DNA from: Aphidius gifuensis
Taxonomy: Eukaryota; Arthropoda; Insecta; Hymenoptera; Braconidae
Direction of reading: 5' to 3'
Length of the DNA: 64,000 nt
NCBI RefSeq assembly: GCF_014905175.1
Contig: NC_057791.1
Span: forward strand, 62,001 to 126,000
Each line of letters opens with the position of its first letter. Within the stretch, counting starts at the first letter, position 1. A model generated the notes under the pieces. That model saw only the letters and a program-made list of their open reading frames with translations. It was not told where the DNA came from and ran no database searches. Shown in pieces: positions 27,701 through 41,450 of the stretch. The translations under genes and the position numbers were made by a program.

Positions 27701-29129
27701 ACACGTGGGTGTCATCGTTATATAAAATTATTTTAATTAATTTGAATATACTGTATATGATAAAAAATAAAAATACGAGACAAAATTGTTCCCGACGTAC
27801 CCACCCTCTGGTACGTTGATCCTTGTTTGGTAATAATGCTGTATATCTTGTTTGTTGATCAGTTGGTAATACAATATCAACACTTTTTGATCTTGTATTT
27901 TGTTGTGGTACAGCTAATGAATTACTACAATCACTTTTATTATTTTTATTATTATTAAAACATGAATCAACTGATGCTGCTCTGTCTCTTTTTAATTCTG
28001 GTACTGTTAAAAATATATCACCAACAACAAGTTTAAATTTATTGTTATTATTACCACCATCATCTTCATCATCGTCATCGTCATCATCATCACCATCATC
28101 ATCATCGCCATCTTCATCCTCATCATCATCATCCTCATTATAAACACCATTTTTATTACAAACATTATTATTATTATTATTATCATCATCATCATCATTA
28201 TCATCATCTGGAGCATTTATAGATGGTAACTCGAGTGGAAATGATATAACAGCTTCTTGACGTGATAATCTTCTTGGTCTATCAATACCACCACCAGGAT
28301 AATAATCATTTGGTATTGTTATATTTTTTTTTTTAATTTTATTATCATCAAAATTTATTAATGTCACACGTATTTCTGGACTACTACTATCACGTGGTTG
28401 TTTTTCATGTTTTTCATGTTTTTCATGTTTTTCATCAGATTCAATTGAATCGTCAATTGGTAAACTAACATCATCATCAATATCTTCATAAGCAGCATCA
28501 TTATCATCATCATCGTCATCATCATGGCCATAATTATCAACGTGATAATTAATACCATAACTACTTTGATAATTATTATCATCATCATCATCGTCTTCTT
28601 CTTGATTGTCATTGTTATCTTGATCATCATCATCATCGTCATCATCATGATAATCGTAATCAATATAAGGATCATTATTTAAATCACTATCACTGTCATT
28701 ATCTCTATTTAAAAATTGAGCTTTGTATGCTTTAACACATGCACAATGATAACAGCCGGTGTATTGTGCCAATGATGATGTATCACTTTTACGTGAACCA
28801 GATGAACCAGATGATCTTGCTGATGGTGATGATGGTATTAATGATGTTTTTTCATAAATATCAAATGATTTTGATCTTTGTCCACTTTTTGGTACACGAA
28901 GTGTTGATGTACGATTTTTTTCACTTAATTTTGATGTTGATGGTGTTGTTGTTGTTGTTGTTGTTGATGATGATGATGACAATTGTTCATCTTGACGTTT
29001 TGCTTCAAGTTGTATTTCATCGAATGATGCTGAACGTATTTGTTTTGGTACTTCTAAACTTGATTGTGATTTCATTTCCGCCCCCGTCGGTGTGCGCGAC
29101 CTTTTGAAGGTCGAACGCAATCTCTGCAT
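21784..29129 (-). CDS. rdgA: Diacylglycerol kinase, rdgA / DGK-zeta type
   Basis: Phosphorylates diacylglycerol to phosphatidic acid; in flies it acts in phototransduction lipid recycling. Minus-strand exons: 27805-29129, 26052-26235, 23479-24993, 22143-23083, 21908-22071, 21784-21833. They total 4179 nt, which divides exactly into 1392 codons plus stop with no frame break. Order: conserved start MQRLRSTFKRSRTPTG; a very acidic Asp/Asn insert (about residues 150-360); two C1 zinc fingers (from about 471 and 551); a basic MARCKS-like stretch near KLPRKGSFKSSLRK; the catalytic domain with FINPKSGGNQG, ACGGDGTVGW (about 765) and LPLGTGNDLA (about 791); the accessory domain (NNYFSLGVDAHIALEFHEAR); and C-terminal ankyrin repeats (NGQTALHIAAKNGHRDIVQY). 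The end is ..NQEEFQMVGGSMQKLP, without the ETAV-type PDZ ligand known for DGK-zeta. The ATG at 29129 is preceded by a possible AG acceptor, so longer isoforms from upstream exons are likely. Confidence 0.93.
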
Positions 29130-29130
29130 T

Positions 29131-32059
29131 CTCAATATAATTATTTAATATTATTATTTTTGTTGTCTGGTGTTTATTTATTACACCAGGCAATATTTTT
29201 TTATTAATTAACATTAAATTATATAATATTATTATATTTAATAAATAATATAATTTATCAGCAATGCTGAATGTTTTTGTAAGGCAACTGAGGCCCATTC
29301 TAACTGGTCAATTTAAAGGTAAACAGTTAGACCAAGAAGGGAGGATATGATTATTATTATTATTAATGTTGATTATTTTTAATTTCATCAATTAAAATTA
29401 TTTGGGTCAATTATTTTTATTTAAATATATATTATTCATGTACATATACTACTAGTTCAAGTGATTGAACAAGTTATTAATGCATCACGTCAAAGTCATC
29501 ATCATCATCATCATCATGATATTTATTATTTTTATATATTGCACTTTGACTATACCAATGATTAAATTTAGACTAAATTAATTAATCATCAAAAGGTGAT
29601 GAAATATTTTATAATTTATTGTTGATTTTGAATAGACTAAAATAGAATATCCATAAAATAATATCAACAAAAGATATTTCAATAATAATCAAATTTCATA
29701 AATTGTAAAGAATTTTTTATATTGCATTTCATTATTTTGTTAATGAAAAAATAAGTCAATTGATTTTGGTCATATATATTATATTAAAATTGTCTTTAAA
29801 TTTATTTATAATTATTTTTGGCAGCTGGATGATGATAATATGTGGATCATCACAATATCAGTTGCCAGTTGTTATGTTGAGAGAGCACCATCGATCGTAA
29901 CCAGTCCCGTAACTTTATTTCCCATCCACCCGTTTTATTGACTCACAAAAAAAATATATAGGTATATATTCAGCACTCTTATTATTGTTTTGTTAATCAT
30001 ATATAATTAATATAATAATTTCACAATATATTTTAAATAAAACCACATATTTTAAATTTAATTTAATAAATTTTTCACAACTTGTTATTTTTATTATCCC
30101 ACTAAAATGAAATGAAATGAAATAAAATAAAATAAAATAAAATAAAATAAAACCACCCTAAAAATCACCACCCTCAATTATGACTATCACATGGTTAAAT
30201 TTTTTATTTTTTCTACTTGACATCAACAACCACGACGTGTTGTTTTAAATTAATTTAAAAAAAAATAATAAATAATTTATTTAAATTAGAAATTAAATAA
30301 AATTATTTTTTAATATTTGATTTATTCATTTTTATAAATTAAATATTATTAAAATAAATTTTGTATTATTAAATTGTTTTATATTGCACAACAATTATTA
30401 TATTATTATTTGTTATTATTTTGTTTGAAAAATTAAAATAAATATAGAGTGGTGTTTGGTTCGCGTAACGACACGCTGAAGACTCCCAGTTGACGATGTT
30501 TCGGGGTCGTGGATAACTCCTCAGCGTCGTCCCTCCCTGTCTTTGTCAGGCATGCGCGAATTCCAAAATGTTGCTTGGTGGATTAATACACATATCAAAA
30601 ATATTATATATGTGTAGTGGTAGTTTGATACAAGTAACATTGTAGGTCTACATGGTCTACATGCTGGGAAAATTACTGCGACTATATCAGAAACCAAAAC
30701 GCCGATGGCTTTTCATCAACTATAAGGTATATTTTTATATAAAGATATATGTGTATGTGGATTTTATATAAATATCATTGCAACTGTGTGTGTGTGGGTA
30801 AATGAATTTTGTATGCTTTGAGGGTGAGACTGTATAATTTCAAGAGCGAGAAATTATTCGACATATTATTATTTTAGAAATAATAGAATATTTTCATTCA
30901 AATCGAAATTATAATTTTTATTTTTTATTTTATATTTTCATTTATTGAGAACTGAGGGTGGTGGTGGTTTATATTTGAGAATTATTTGATAATAAATAAA
31001 TTATTAACATTTCTATGACGACATTGTGTAAGTTTTATTATTATTATTATTTTCTTTTGCAGTAGCTAATGGGGGTAATAATAAAAAATTGATAAATAAA
31101 TATTTTAAAATTTGAATTTTATATTTTTTAACTTTTAATTTTTTAACGACTGAGCAAGTTTGCTTATGCTATTTTGCATTGCAAATATTTTATTTTTTTT
31201 TTTAGTAAAATAAAATTATTTAAATACATACGTTAAAGTTTTATGTTTTTTTTTTCCTATTTTCACAGTAAAAACAAAAAATATGTGTATATACTAAAAA
31301 CAAAGTTTTATGACATAATAATTCATAAAGTTATTAATATCTATGTTTTATTTTGCTAAATAAAGAAGAATTAAGTTAATTTATTAAACTTTCTATAACA
31401 AAAAAAAAATAAAAATAATATTTATAATTTTTCCAAATCGAATTAGTTCCTAATTAATTAATTATCTTTGTATAAATGAAAAAACAATACAAAGTTTTGA
31501 AGCAATTTTTATATTTTTTACGATGAAATTTAATAAAGCTGCAGTGATATACCACACATGAAAAATTGAAAAAAATAAAAATATCCAATTTTGTATATAA
31601 TAAAACGTTGGAGATTAAATGAAAATAAAAATAAAAATAAAAAATTGCATCAATATTTAAGTATGTGTACACTAAAATAAGTTGGCATCACGAAATGCTG
31701 TAATATTTCATGTGGGGATTGTATAAAAATTTTATTATAATAATAATAATAATAATAATAAATAAAATAAAATAAAGTTGATTGAGGGTGGCACATAACA
31801 ATATAAAGTTTTTTCAAAGAGTTGGCTGTGTTCAGTAAAACTGTGTCTGTGTCAATATTAAGTTGTATATTATAGTCAATTGATGGGTGAAGGATATTTT
31901 AGATAACCAAGCTGCAAGAGTGAATGAGTTTTATAAAAAATATAGATGAAAAGATATAAATACCTGAATAAAACAAGAAAGACATTTTTTTATATATATA
32001 CTGACACGTGAATTGACAACAAAAAGACAAAAATATATTACAATAGGGAGGTTATCGAA

Positions 32060-32095
<36 letters not shown>

Positions 32096-35000
32096 AAAAT
32101 AGATATATACTTTGGGTTTTCTTTTGACGAGATTTTAAATTATTATATTACATAAAATTAAACGATAATAAATAATAAATATATCAATAATTTATTGTAA
32201 GGAGATTGTAAATTATATACAATGAAAATATTTTATTATTTTTAAAAAACTTTTCATGTTATTTTATCAACTCCAAACTAATAAAATAAATATATAAATT
32301 TTAATGATGAAAATTTTGTTGAATATATTATTATTATATTATATTTGTAAACTCGAGTGTTTTATAATAAAAATAAACTTCAAGTTTATTTAAAGTTGAA
32401 GAAAATAATTAGTGCGTTTGATTCTATAATAATTTATATAAAATACAACTCTATGTATATTTATTACTTGAAAACTTTTTCCATCGCGTATTTTAAATTA
32501 TAAAATAACAGTAATTATTATCCTTATATTATTTAAACGTCAGCTAAAAGTTTCTATTTTTTTTCTGCTTTTATTTATTTTATTTTTTTTAGAGCAAAGG
32601 AAGGATACTTAAATTAAAAGAATGGCCAAATAAAAAAGAGCTATATATATATTTGAATTACTAAAACGTCGTCTAGAGTTTGGCCTCATCTAAACTTTGT
32701 GGCACCATCGTAAAGATGCGGAGAATGAGACAGCAATGAGACTTAAGTAGTTGGACAATAAAGGTAAAACCAGATAGTCAAGTGTCGTGAAAATAAAATA
32801 AAATAAAATAAAAATAAAGCAATGAAAAAAAAAAGGATTTTATAGAGCTCGTTAAGCTGCAATTGGATTGCAAAAATAAAATATTATATATGATAAAAAA
32901 AAAAAGCTATTTAAATTATTTCCAAATTAACAAATTTAATATTATTCTACAATATTTTTAAAGTTTTTTTTTTTTTTATTTTTATGTATTTTGTGGTTAA
33001 AAAAAAAAAAAACATGGAAAATGTTTCACAGCCACCAGGTTGTCCATTTAAACACGTGTTGAATAATTTATTTTTTAACCCCTTTATTATCATCCCCCTC
33101 GACTAGCAATGTAAATCATTCCTAAGTAGTATTTTTTTATTTTTTTTTCATTTTTACACGCAAGGATAGTGTGTGATTTATTATTATTATTATTACTATT
33201 TATTATTTATTTTTATTGAGATGAGATGAGTCGCCTATCCTTTTAACTTGATGAACTAGCTTTTTTTTATGTTAACAATGATGACTAATTTTTAAAAACA
33301 AATTAAAAAGTAATTTATTGACAATATATATGTATATGTAATTTTTTATTTTTTTCATTTTTTTATCATGGTTTTAAATTAAATTTTGTATATTAAATTC
33401 TTGTGATTCTTGTGATATTAAATATTTCAGTAGTACAAGTCAATGGCAAGGTTAAAGCCAAAATTTTAAATTACTAAAATAATATTTTTTTTTTTATATA
33501 TGTTTAAAAAATTTAAGACTTATTTATTTAAGTAGTACAAGTCAAGCAGTGTCAGACTAATTTTTTTAAAAAAATATTTACATGTTTTTTCAGTGGTACG
33601 AATCGAGAATAGTCAGACGCAAAAAAATTATTGATAAAGGTTATAAATAAAAATATAAATATAATATATATACTATTTTAAACTATATAAAAGATGTCGT
33701 GTTAAAAAAAATGATAAATATATAAAAGTACATGTTAAATTTCCATTATTTATGGAAATATATTATTTTTTTTTCTTGTAGAATATTTTTAATATATTAA
33801 AATTGCCGGCAACAAAAGAGTTAAGAGAAGTAGTGTGAATATGGAAACAACTATAGCAGAGCTTTAAATTATTCAAAAAAATACATCCAGTATTTTTTTT
33901 ACAAGTCTTTTTTTGTTTCATAAAAGCTTAGAATAAATACCAAATGCAACGAATCTACATTCATGATAAATCATCTGAAAAATGTCACGTTTTTGCTCTA
34001 CATTTTTTTTTTTTCGTTTTATTATTATTTTCAACTTTTTCATGTTTAATCTGTTTGTGAGTTTGAGTATCCAATGTATTTAAAGGAAAAAAAATTAAAA
34101 ATAAATTTTTCATATTTTTTTCATCTATATAATTTAAAATTATTCACTGAATAAAATGAGAAGAAAAAAAAATTGAATTTCTTCATGATCGAAAAAATAA
34201 TATGAAATCTTTTATATGCAAAAAATATTGTAAAGAATAATAATGTAGATGGGAAATTTTGCGGATATATTATATACAATGTTTATTAAATTTGACATGT
34301 ATGTTGGGAGTGTCACACTGTGTATAGATATTATTATTTCGTCAGCCACAATACAACACGCAATGTAATACATCAACCTCAACGAAAAAACTGATTAAAT
34401 CAAAACCTTCAACTTTATGATACATTATTTTTTATTAAAAAAAATAATAAAATCAACAATATATGTATGTATTAAAATTTCCTCCTTCATTTCTTTTAAT
34501 TTTACTAATTACGAAAAATTATTTTTCATTAATTTAATTAACGTAAGTAATTATAATAATTATTTTTTTGATATCTAAATTGTTGTTGTTGATGTTTAAA
34601 CAATGGATGGATATATTTGATTTTAATTGAAATGGCATGTGTATGATTTTTGGTGTTTCTCAAAGGCCATATGACCTAAAAAGATATATAGTGGTTGAAT
34701 GTTGGTTTAACTGGCACAGGACAAATACATCAACAACACTAAATTTATATGTATGTATACACCTGAGGGAATGTATGACCTAATTTAAACTGTACCAGGG
34801 TAGTATTACCTGCTGCTGGATAAACTTAATAATAATGTATAGTATAGTATAGTGCATGTCAGAAAAATATATTTCTGGTTTGTGTTGCTTTTGGCATCAT
34901 AATCAACCACCACCATCAAGGTGGTTTTTTTTTTTTTTTTCTTTATACATAACTTGAATTTTCAATGTTTATTTTATTTCCTTTATCATTATTTTATCAT

Positions 35001-35382
35001 TCTATTTGAAATTAACCCTCAATATCATCAACTTGCACTCTGCATCATCATACTCAATTATAATTAAATATCTCTATATGCCTATATGACTCGTCCCTTG
35101 TCAACCTGACCGATACACAAGATTCTCAAATCCACTTGATTATAAGCCTCGATAATAGAGGCTAAACATAATAAGCCTCAACAATTTTATATATTATTAT
35201 ATTTATCATTTTTTATATATATAGTTGACCCGTAATCCCACGACATATGATTCTAGCTATTTTTAGGGAAATTATTATTTATAGAGTATTTTTTTTTTGT
35301 TTGTTTATTTAATTGTAATTTGTATATGTTATTGTTTTTGTGTATTTATTTATTTTAACATCTATATGTATATCTTGCCAAC
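29131..35382. other. Non-coding interval, probably rdgA intron/upstream DNA
   Basis: Long A/T-rich stretch with simple repeats (AAATA/AAATG arrays near 30100, TTA arrays, homopolymers) and no exon I can support. A less A/T-rich patch at 30450-30570 is listed separately. Three diverged copies of an AGTRGTACRA motif occur at about 33430-33610. Confidence 0.5.
30450..30570. promoter_or_regulatory. CpG-containing patch, possible rdgA promoter
   Basis: About 120 bases of balanced composition with several CpGs (TTCGCGTAACG, CAGCGTCGTCC, GCATGCGCGAATTC) inside DNA that is otherwise strongly A/T. It lies 1.3 kb upstream of the MQRL start of rdgA. No open frame of note. It could be a promoter, a 5' UTR exon or a conserved element; composition and position are the only evidence. 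Confidence 0.3.
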
Positions 35383-35478
35383 CTTTCATCGGGTGGTTCA
35401 GGGTCTTCCCTGCATCGTAAATTCGTTCCCTCCGAGAAATGCACCTGGTGTCCTAGCCCTGGTGAGATGCCAAGTAAC
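35383..35478 (-). CDS. rdgA: Candidate upstream coding exon of rdgA
   Basis: A 96-nt block bounded by TTGTAG (acceptor) and AAAG|GTTGG (donor) on the minus strand. It is fully open in one frame (LLGISPGLGHQVHFSEGTNL, then RCREDPEPPDER). It needs two bases before it and leaves two bases after it. Those fit the GG ends of the exons at 39.5 and 41.3 kb upstream and the A-ATG-CAG at 29130 downstream, giving ..PDER-MQRLRS. Composition is much richer in G+C than the flanks. The third positions are more G/C-rich than other exons here, a mild warning. Assignment to rdgA is inference from phase and strand. Confidence 0.45.
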
Positions 35479-38400
35479 CTACAATGCATATATTATACAT
35501 CACAAAAACCTCTAAGTAATTTTTATATTCCTAATTTATTTATTTATTTTTTTTTTAAATATTTATTATTATTCGCATTTGACTTTTTAATTTAGAGTAA
35601 AATTTTTCATTTTTTTTTTCTTTCTTACTTTCTTTAATTATACTAATTAATTTCCTTTTAAAATATCATGAATTAATTATACAAATTAATTTTTTAAAAT
35701 AGTGTGTGTATAATTAAAACTTGACAAAATAAAAAAACAAATAATATATACTTCTTTTTTCAAACTACAAAGTACATAGTATTTTTTTTTTTTTAACATC
35801 AAACACATTAATTAGCTAGCTTGAGTTATAATTAAATTTTTGCTGTATATATAATAAATAATGCAATGACGATGATTGCAATAATTGTTAATAAAAAAAA
35901 AAAAAATAAATGTGCTTTAAAATAAAGTGCCAATAAATGTAACATTAAATCCTCATAATAATAATATAATAAAGTCAAATTATGACACATCAATATTGCC
36001 GGTTGCCGGATGACTCGTGTGATTGTCGTAATATAATTTATCCATCAGAGAATAAAAAAATAATAATAATAAAATATAAGAGTAAAATTATTTTATATTT
36101 TTTCTATATACAAATATCACAATGAAATAATAGAAAAGTAAGAGTCACACAATTTGAGATTTGTTCTATTTTTAAACTTATTTCTTTTCACTTTTTTTTA
36201 TGTGACAATTTAACGTTCGTGTAAATGGCAAAAATAAAATAAGACTGCAAAATCTGTATATCTATATATTATAAAATTTTTTTTTTATCCAAAATCTTTA
36301 TTTTTTTCTTTTGATCCTAAAAAATTGTGATATTTTTTATCTGCGTATATATAAGTATATGAGATAACCGACAGTTTATGCCTTGAGGACACAAGTAGGT
36401 ATCACAAATTTGAACATATATATTTATTGTAATAATTTTTGGAGCAAATAATATTATCCATTTATTTTAGGATATCTTGAATATTATTTTTATCTTTAGA
36501 TGAATAATTAAATTTATTTTTCATTGATTTTTATATATTTTTTTATGTTCCCTCGAATATAGGTATGTATACGTATTATCATATAATCTTGTATATTTAT
36601 TTTGATTTTTTTTTCATTCCAATTAGTGTCATCTTCTTGAAGAATAATAAATAATAGGAGCTTGTTGTTTGTTTTTAAATTCAATTATCTTGATAAAAAA
36701 AAATAAAAAAAATAATTGAATTTAAAATTCAGAAAAAATATAAATGTCTGGTATATCAATGAAAAATGAAATAATAATGCTTATATTTTGAATAATTTAA
36801 AAGTCAATTAATCATTGTCTTAATTATGGAAAATTCAGAAAAACTTTTTCTCGTAAAATCTTTTAATTTTATCTATTTTAAAAATTTATTAAATTAATTG
36901 GGAAAAATAATTATAGACTTTCTACAAAATTTAAAAACAATGGCCATAAAATTTTATTGAATAAAATTGAACTAAAAAATAGAAAAAAAGAAAATAAACT
37001 TAAAAAATCAATCAGTCATTAATTATTTACAACAAACAAAACTTCATCTAGTTAAAAATAATTCAGTTTTGTAAATCAACAATTGAAATAGCCTCTTGAA
37101 TAACCACAAATATATATATTTATTCAAATTACTATTTTAATATAGGCGTTAATTAATCTCAAGTGAATTTCAATTGTGGGTTTTAATTTCCACTTATAAT
37201 ATTGAAAATACAATAAATAAATTTATGAATATTTATGAATAACTACTTATTGGTAATTTTTGAGAATAATTATTTAATTTGCTTTATCATCATTATCATC
37301 GTAAATATCTATTCACGGTAAACGCAATTATTAAATGAACAAAAAATAATGAAAAAAAAAAAAAAACAAGCTGATTATTATGCACTTATAAAAACCATAC
37401 AAAAATATGTTCAATTGAATTGTCAATATCGTTAATAGTTTCAAGGATACATTAGAGTATTAAATTCAAATAGAAGCATTTTTTTTTTTTTTTAAATATT
37501 ATGATTATGTAATTATTTATAATTATAAATAATTAATAACGTAATTGTTGTTGTATTGATAATCATTTTTTTTTTTTTTTTTTTTCAAATAATTAAAATT
37601 CCAAGATTCTTTATTATTTTTAAAAATAGAAATAAAATTTATTGAAATAAAAATATAATTTTTATTATTGAGCTCTTGTATAATTTTAATTTAATTTAAA
37701 AATTTTATAAAATATATAGGTATATTAATACAATTTATTTATTTTAAAATGTATAAAATTTACATAATGAGATATTGTTAATAAAAGAGGACAGGGTTAG
37801 ATAAATAAGTCAGCTTAAAATCGATAATTAAATTCACTTGTGGGACACTATTGGTTTGTTCTCTGGTATTTCTGTCTTTCGAGTAATCGATCGGTTAGTT
37901 AAAAAAAAAAAAAACAATATCATGATGATGATGATAATAATAAAAATTTAAGGGTCAAAAAAAAAAAAAAAACGATAAAAGAAAACGGTTAAAAATGAGG
38001 TATATGTATAATATAATAATGCAAAAGATAAGAGGAGAAGAATGATAAAGTTTTGTCGATGCTGGAGGGAACTTTTGTGATTTAAAATATAAAATAACCA
38101 GGGTGTAGGTATATCTATTTACGAACACGCTATTCAATATCGTTTTTATTCTTCTCAATATGTATCCATTATCTTTTCAGTGTGGTATATTTTACTTTTA
38201 TCTCATTACTTGCTTATCATATATTTTTAACATGACAACTTGTGTTTAAATAATTTTTCATTATTTATATTTTTTTTGTTTTAATTTCTACTGTATTACA
38301 TAATGTAACTCACTTTGGTTCAATTTGAAGGCCACATGATACTTCAATTGATCGATAAACCGGTTGAAATACGTTGGATTTTTTAAGATCAGCAATTTTT

Positions 38401-39532
38401 TTTTTTTTTTTCTTAATTTTTAACACAAATAAAGCAAGGTAAAATTTTCATTTTTAAAATTCAAGGTTAATAATTATTTGCTTGAATTTTTAATTTACAA
38501 CATAAAAATTTTTATTTTGATATATTCACTTTAATGTTAAAAATAAATAATTTCAGACAAAAATTAAAATTATAAATTGAAAATATTAAAACAACATTTG
38601 ACTATAATGTTATTTAATTTTAAAAATAAACAAATTTGTTGTTGTAAAATTAATAAACACTACACAACAATAATATTGGTATATTATATGTTCCAGAGAG
38701 GCAAAAACTGAATGAAGAAAAAATAAAAATAAAAATAAAGAAGGAGACTTTTGAATTTATTCGTAGTGACTATATAATGACGGTGGTGGGATCATGGAAA
38801 TAACTGGTTTTAATATACAATAATTATTCCTATATCGTTGATTTCAAATTAATAAAAAATAAAAGATACAAAATATATGCAACAACCATAAAATCATAAC
38901 TATAATAATTATATCAGTATAATTAGCTTGATGCTTGAGTGATTTTTTTCATTGAAGGTCAACTATGACTAATCAAAAAATAAAATAAACAATAAAAATT
39001 CCTAATAATACAAATTAAAATTATATTTTAATTTTAAAACATTTTATTGAAAAATAAATTAGAGATAAGAAAATTGTGATTTTAAAAAAAAAAATAAATA
39101 AATAAATAAATAAAACAACAAATTCTGTTGCATTTAAATTTTAATCAATTTTTTTTCTACTTTGAAATAATCATCATGTAAAAATGTTGAAATATTATTA
39201 TATTGGCATTAAAATAAAGGTCGAAAAAATAAATCGAACTCAAATGATAAAGCCCTTTTTTTTACGACCCCCAAGAGCTTTTATTTTCATTTTTTTTTTT
39301 TTTTTTTTCATGAAAATATATATACCTATCATTTACTCAAGGATCACAGATAAAAACGTAAAACTATCCACGTTTGATTTTTTTTTTTTCTATTATTTAT
39401 TTTCCCCGTCACAATTACGAAAAAATAAAAATTTGATAAAAGTTTTTTCCAACAAATTAAAAGAAGCAAAATAAATAATTGAAATTTCTTTCGTTTTTTT
39501 TTTTTTTCTATTTTGTATTGTTAATTTCTTAC
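35479..39532. other. Non-coding interval
   Basis: A/T-rich, with homopolymers and simple repeats. I see no exon, RNA gene or mobile element. If the 35.4 kb exon belongs to rdgA this is intron. Confidence 0.5.
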
Positions 39533-39606
39533 CCATCATCATTATCGTCCTCCAAAACGTAATCCTCATCAGAACCTCCTTGTTCTTTTGGCTCATCAGT
39601 TGACAT
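39533..39606 (-). CDS. rdgA: Candidate first coding exon (acidic N-terminus), rdgA isoform
   Basis: ATG at 39606 opens MSTDEPKEQGGSDEDYVLED, then DNDD, and the exon ends in GG before a strong GTAAGA donor, leaving two bases. The product is short and acidic. It joins in phase to the exon at 35383-35478. Codon use is coding-like (GAT GAG GAT TAC GTT TTG GAG GAC). It could instead be the start of another minus-strand gene whose other exons I have not recognised. Confidence 0.4.
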
Positions 39607-41265
39607 ATTTAAATTTTTTTAATTTATAAATTTAAATTATCAATTAACCACTTCACTTTACTTTTCAAAATTATAAAAATTATTTTGATTTTAAATTTAA
39701 GAAATAATATTTTTCTATATTTTTGCTGGTATATAATCGACTTGTCTATGAAGAAAGACTGAGTAGAATATTTAACAATTTAGAAATTTTATGGTTTCGA
39801 TGAAGCCAAATTATCTATTGTAAATTTTAACTCAACCAATACGAATTTATTATTATATTTAAATCCAGTTAAATATTTATCACGTGATGTATAATATATG
39901 TATATTTTGTATTTGTATTTGTATTTGTAGATGACAAGTTTATTTTAAAATAATATATAGTATTTCAAGTCAATTTTAACTAATGGCAATGTTTACAGGT
40001 TTCACAAATATTAGTATTATTATTTCATTGATATTTACATTTATATATTATTAATTTAAATAAATATAATTTTAAAAATCATAAAACATTATTTTTCTTT
40101 TCATTATAAATTAATAATAATTTATGCTAAAATATTTACGAGTTATTGAACTTTTGAATAGCATTAAAAAAAAAAATTCCAAGTATATATAATATTATAT
40201 GTAGGAATTTTTTATTCAAATACAGAAAAAAAAATTAACGTTAAAATTAACAACTAGCCTTGTAATTTGTATACTCAAAACACTGACCTCCAATAGGTAA
40301 AAAAAAATAAAAAATAAAAGTTAATAATATATTACACGAGTAAATGTTTATTAAATATATAATAAAATGGAAATTTATGAAATAATAATAATAAATTATT
40401 TTAATAAATTTAGTTTAATTTATTAATCAATATTTGACTTGATTTATTTTATTTTATCTGTCTGATATCCAAGAATAATTGCATTAAAAAATTAGAATAA
40501 AAAAGAAATAAAGAAAATTCCAATTGTGATTTTTCATCGAATAATATATTTTCATGGTTTATTATTATTTTTATCTGACAATGATAAATTGTATCTAGGT
40601 GACTAGAATATATAAAGATTGAATGTTCCCGAGACAATTTCAATTTTTTTTTTTCCTTTTGCAATGAAAAATTATTTATATGAAATTTAAAAAGTTAAAT
40701 TAATTATTTTCATATGAATTTAAATCGTGTTGAATATTAAAAAAACTTTTGTCGTATAGAAATCCAAGAAACAATGTATACCTATAGTTTCATTATAATT
40801 TAAATATAAAAAAAAAAAAAATAATTTCTATTTAGTATTTTTAATTACTCAGAGGCACTAATTATAATGATATTAAAAATAAGTAATAATCATTTTATTA
40901 TACGAAAAAAAATGATCGTAATGATAATGATGATGATGATGACGAGGAGACACGAGTAAATTATTATTTGGCGCGTTTTTATAAAAATCCACGTGTGTGT
41001 GTGTCATTTTTCGGTGACAGTGGTGGTGGTCGTGGTCGCGGTCGTGATGACAGTTATAAAAATATTTTTTTTAATAATATATAATAATATTATTAATTTT
41101 TCTATTTTTTTCAACATATACAATACATGTATATCCAATCAAATAATTAAAAAATACTCCAAAAAATATAATAAATAAATTTAAAAAAAATAATGACAAT
41201 TAAAAATGTAAATAAACAAATAAATAATTTAAATAAATAGATAAATAAATAAATAAACAACTTAC
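39607..41265. other. Non-coding interval
   Basis: A/T-rich. Contains a GTGTGT/GGTGGTGGTCGTGG patch near 40990-41055 and otherwise homopolymers. No gene seen. Confidence 0.5.
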
Positions 41266-41450
41266 CCCATAGATATGGGTTTTTTAGTTGGCAAACTTCC
41301 TAGTCAACTTCTCATTTTACTTTTTTTTTTAGTTATAATTTTTATGTCTTTGATATCTTTTATTTTTTCAACACTTGTATATATTTTTTTGGGACTTTTA
41401 ACAAACACTTTATCATCATCACCACCACGTTCTCCCACCATAACCGCCAT
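41266..41450 (-). other. Candidate alternative 5' exon (rdgA) with uORF
   Basis: On the minus strand an ATG at 41450 in good context (AAAATGGCG) opens a 48-codon frame (MAVMVGERGGDDDKVFVKSP..) that stops at TGA 41304-41306. The same frame stays open afterwards and reaches a second ATG at 41268-41270, placed directly before ..GG|GTAAGT. It therefore ends in the same two-base phase as the exon at 39.5 kb and would join the 35.4 kb exon as M-G-LLGISPG. It is best read as a leader exon with a uORF; a recent stop mutation or base error is the alternative. Confidence 0.35.

Noticed and set aside
28007..29107. Met- and Ile-rich frames over the rdgA acidic region
   Set aside because: Shadow frames of the GAT/CAT repeats encoding poly-Asp.
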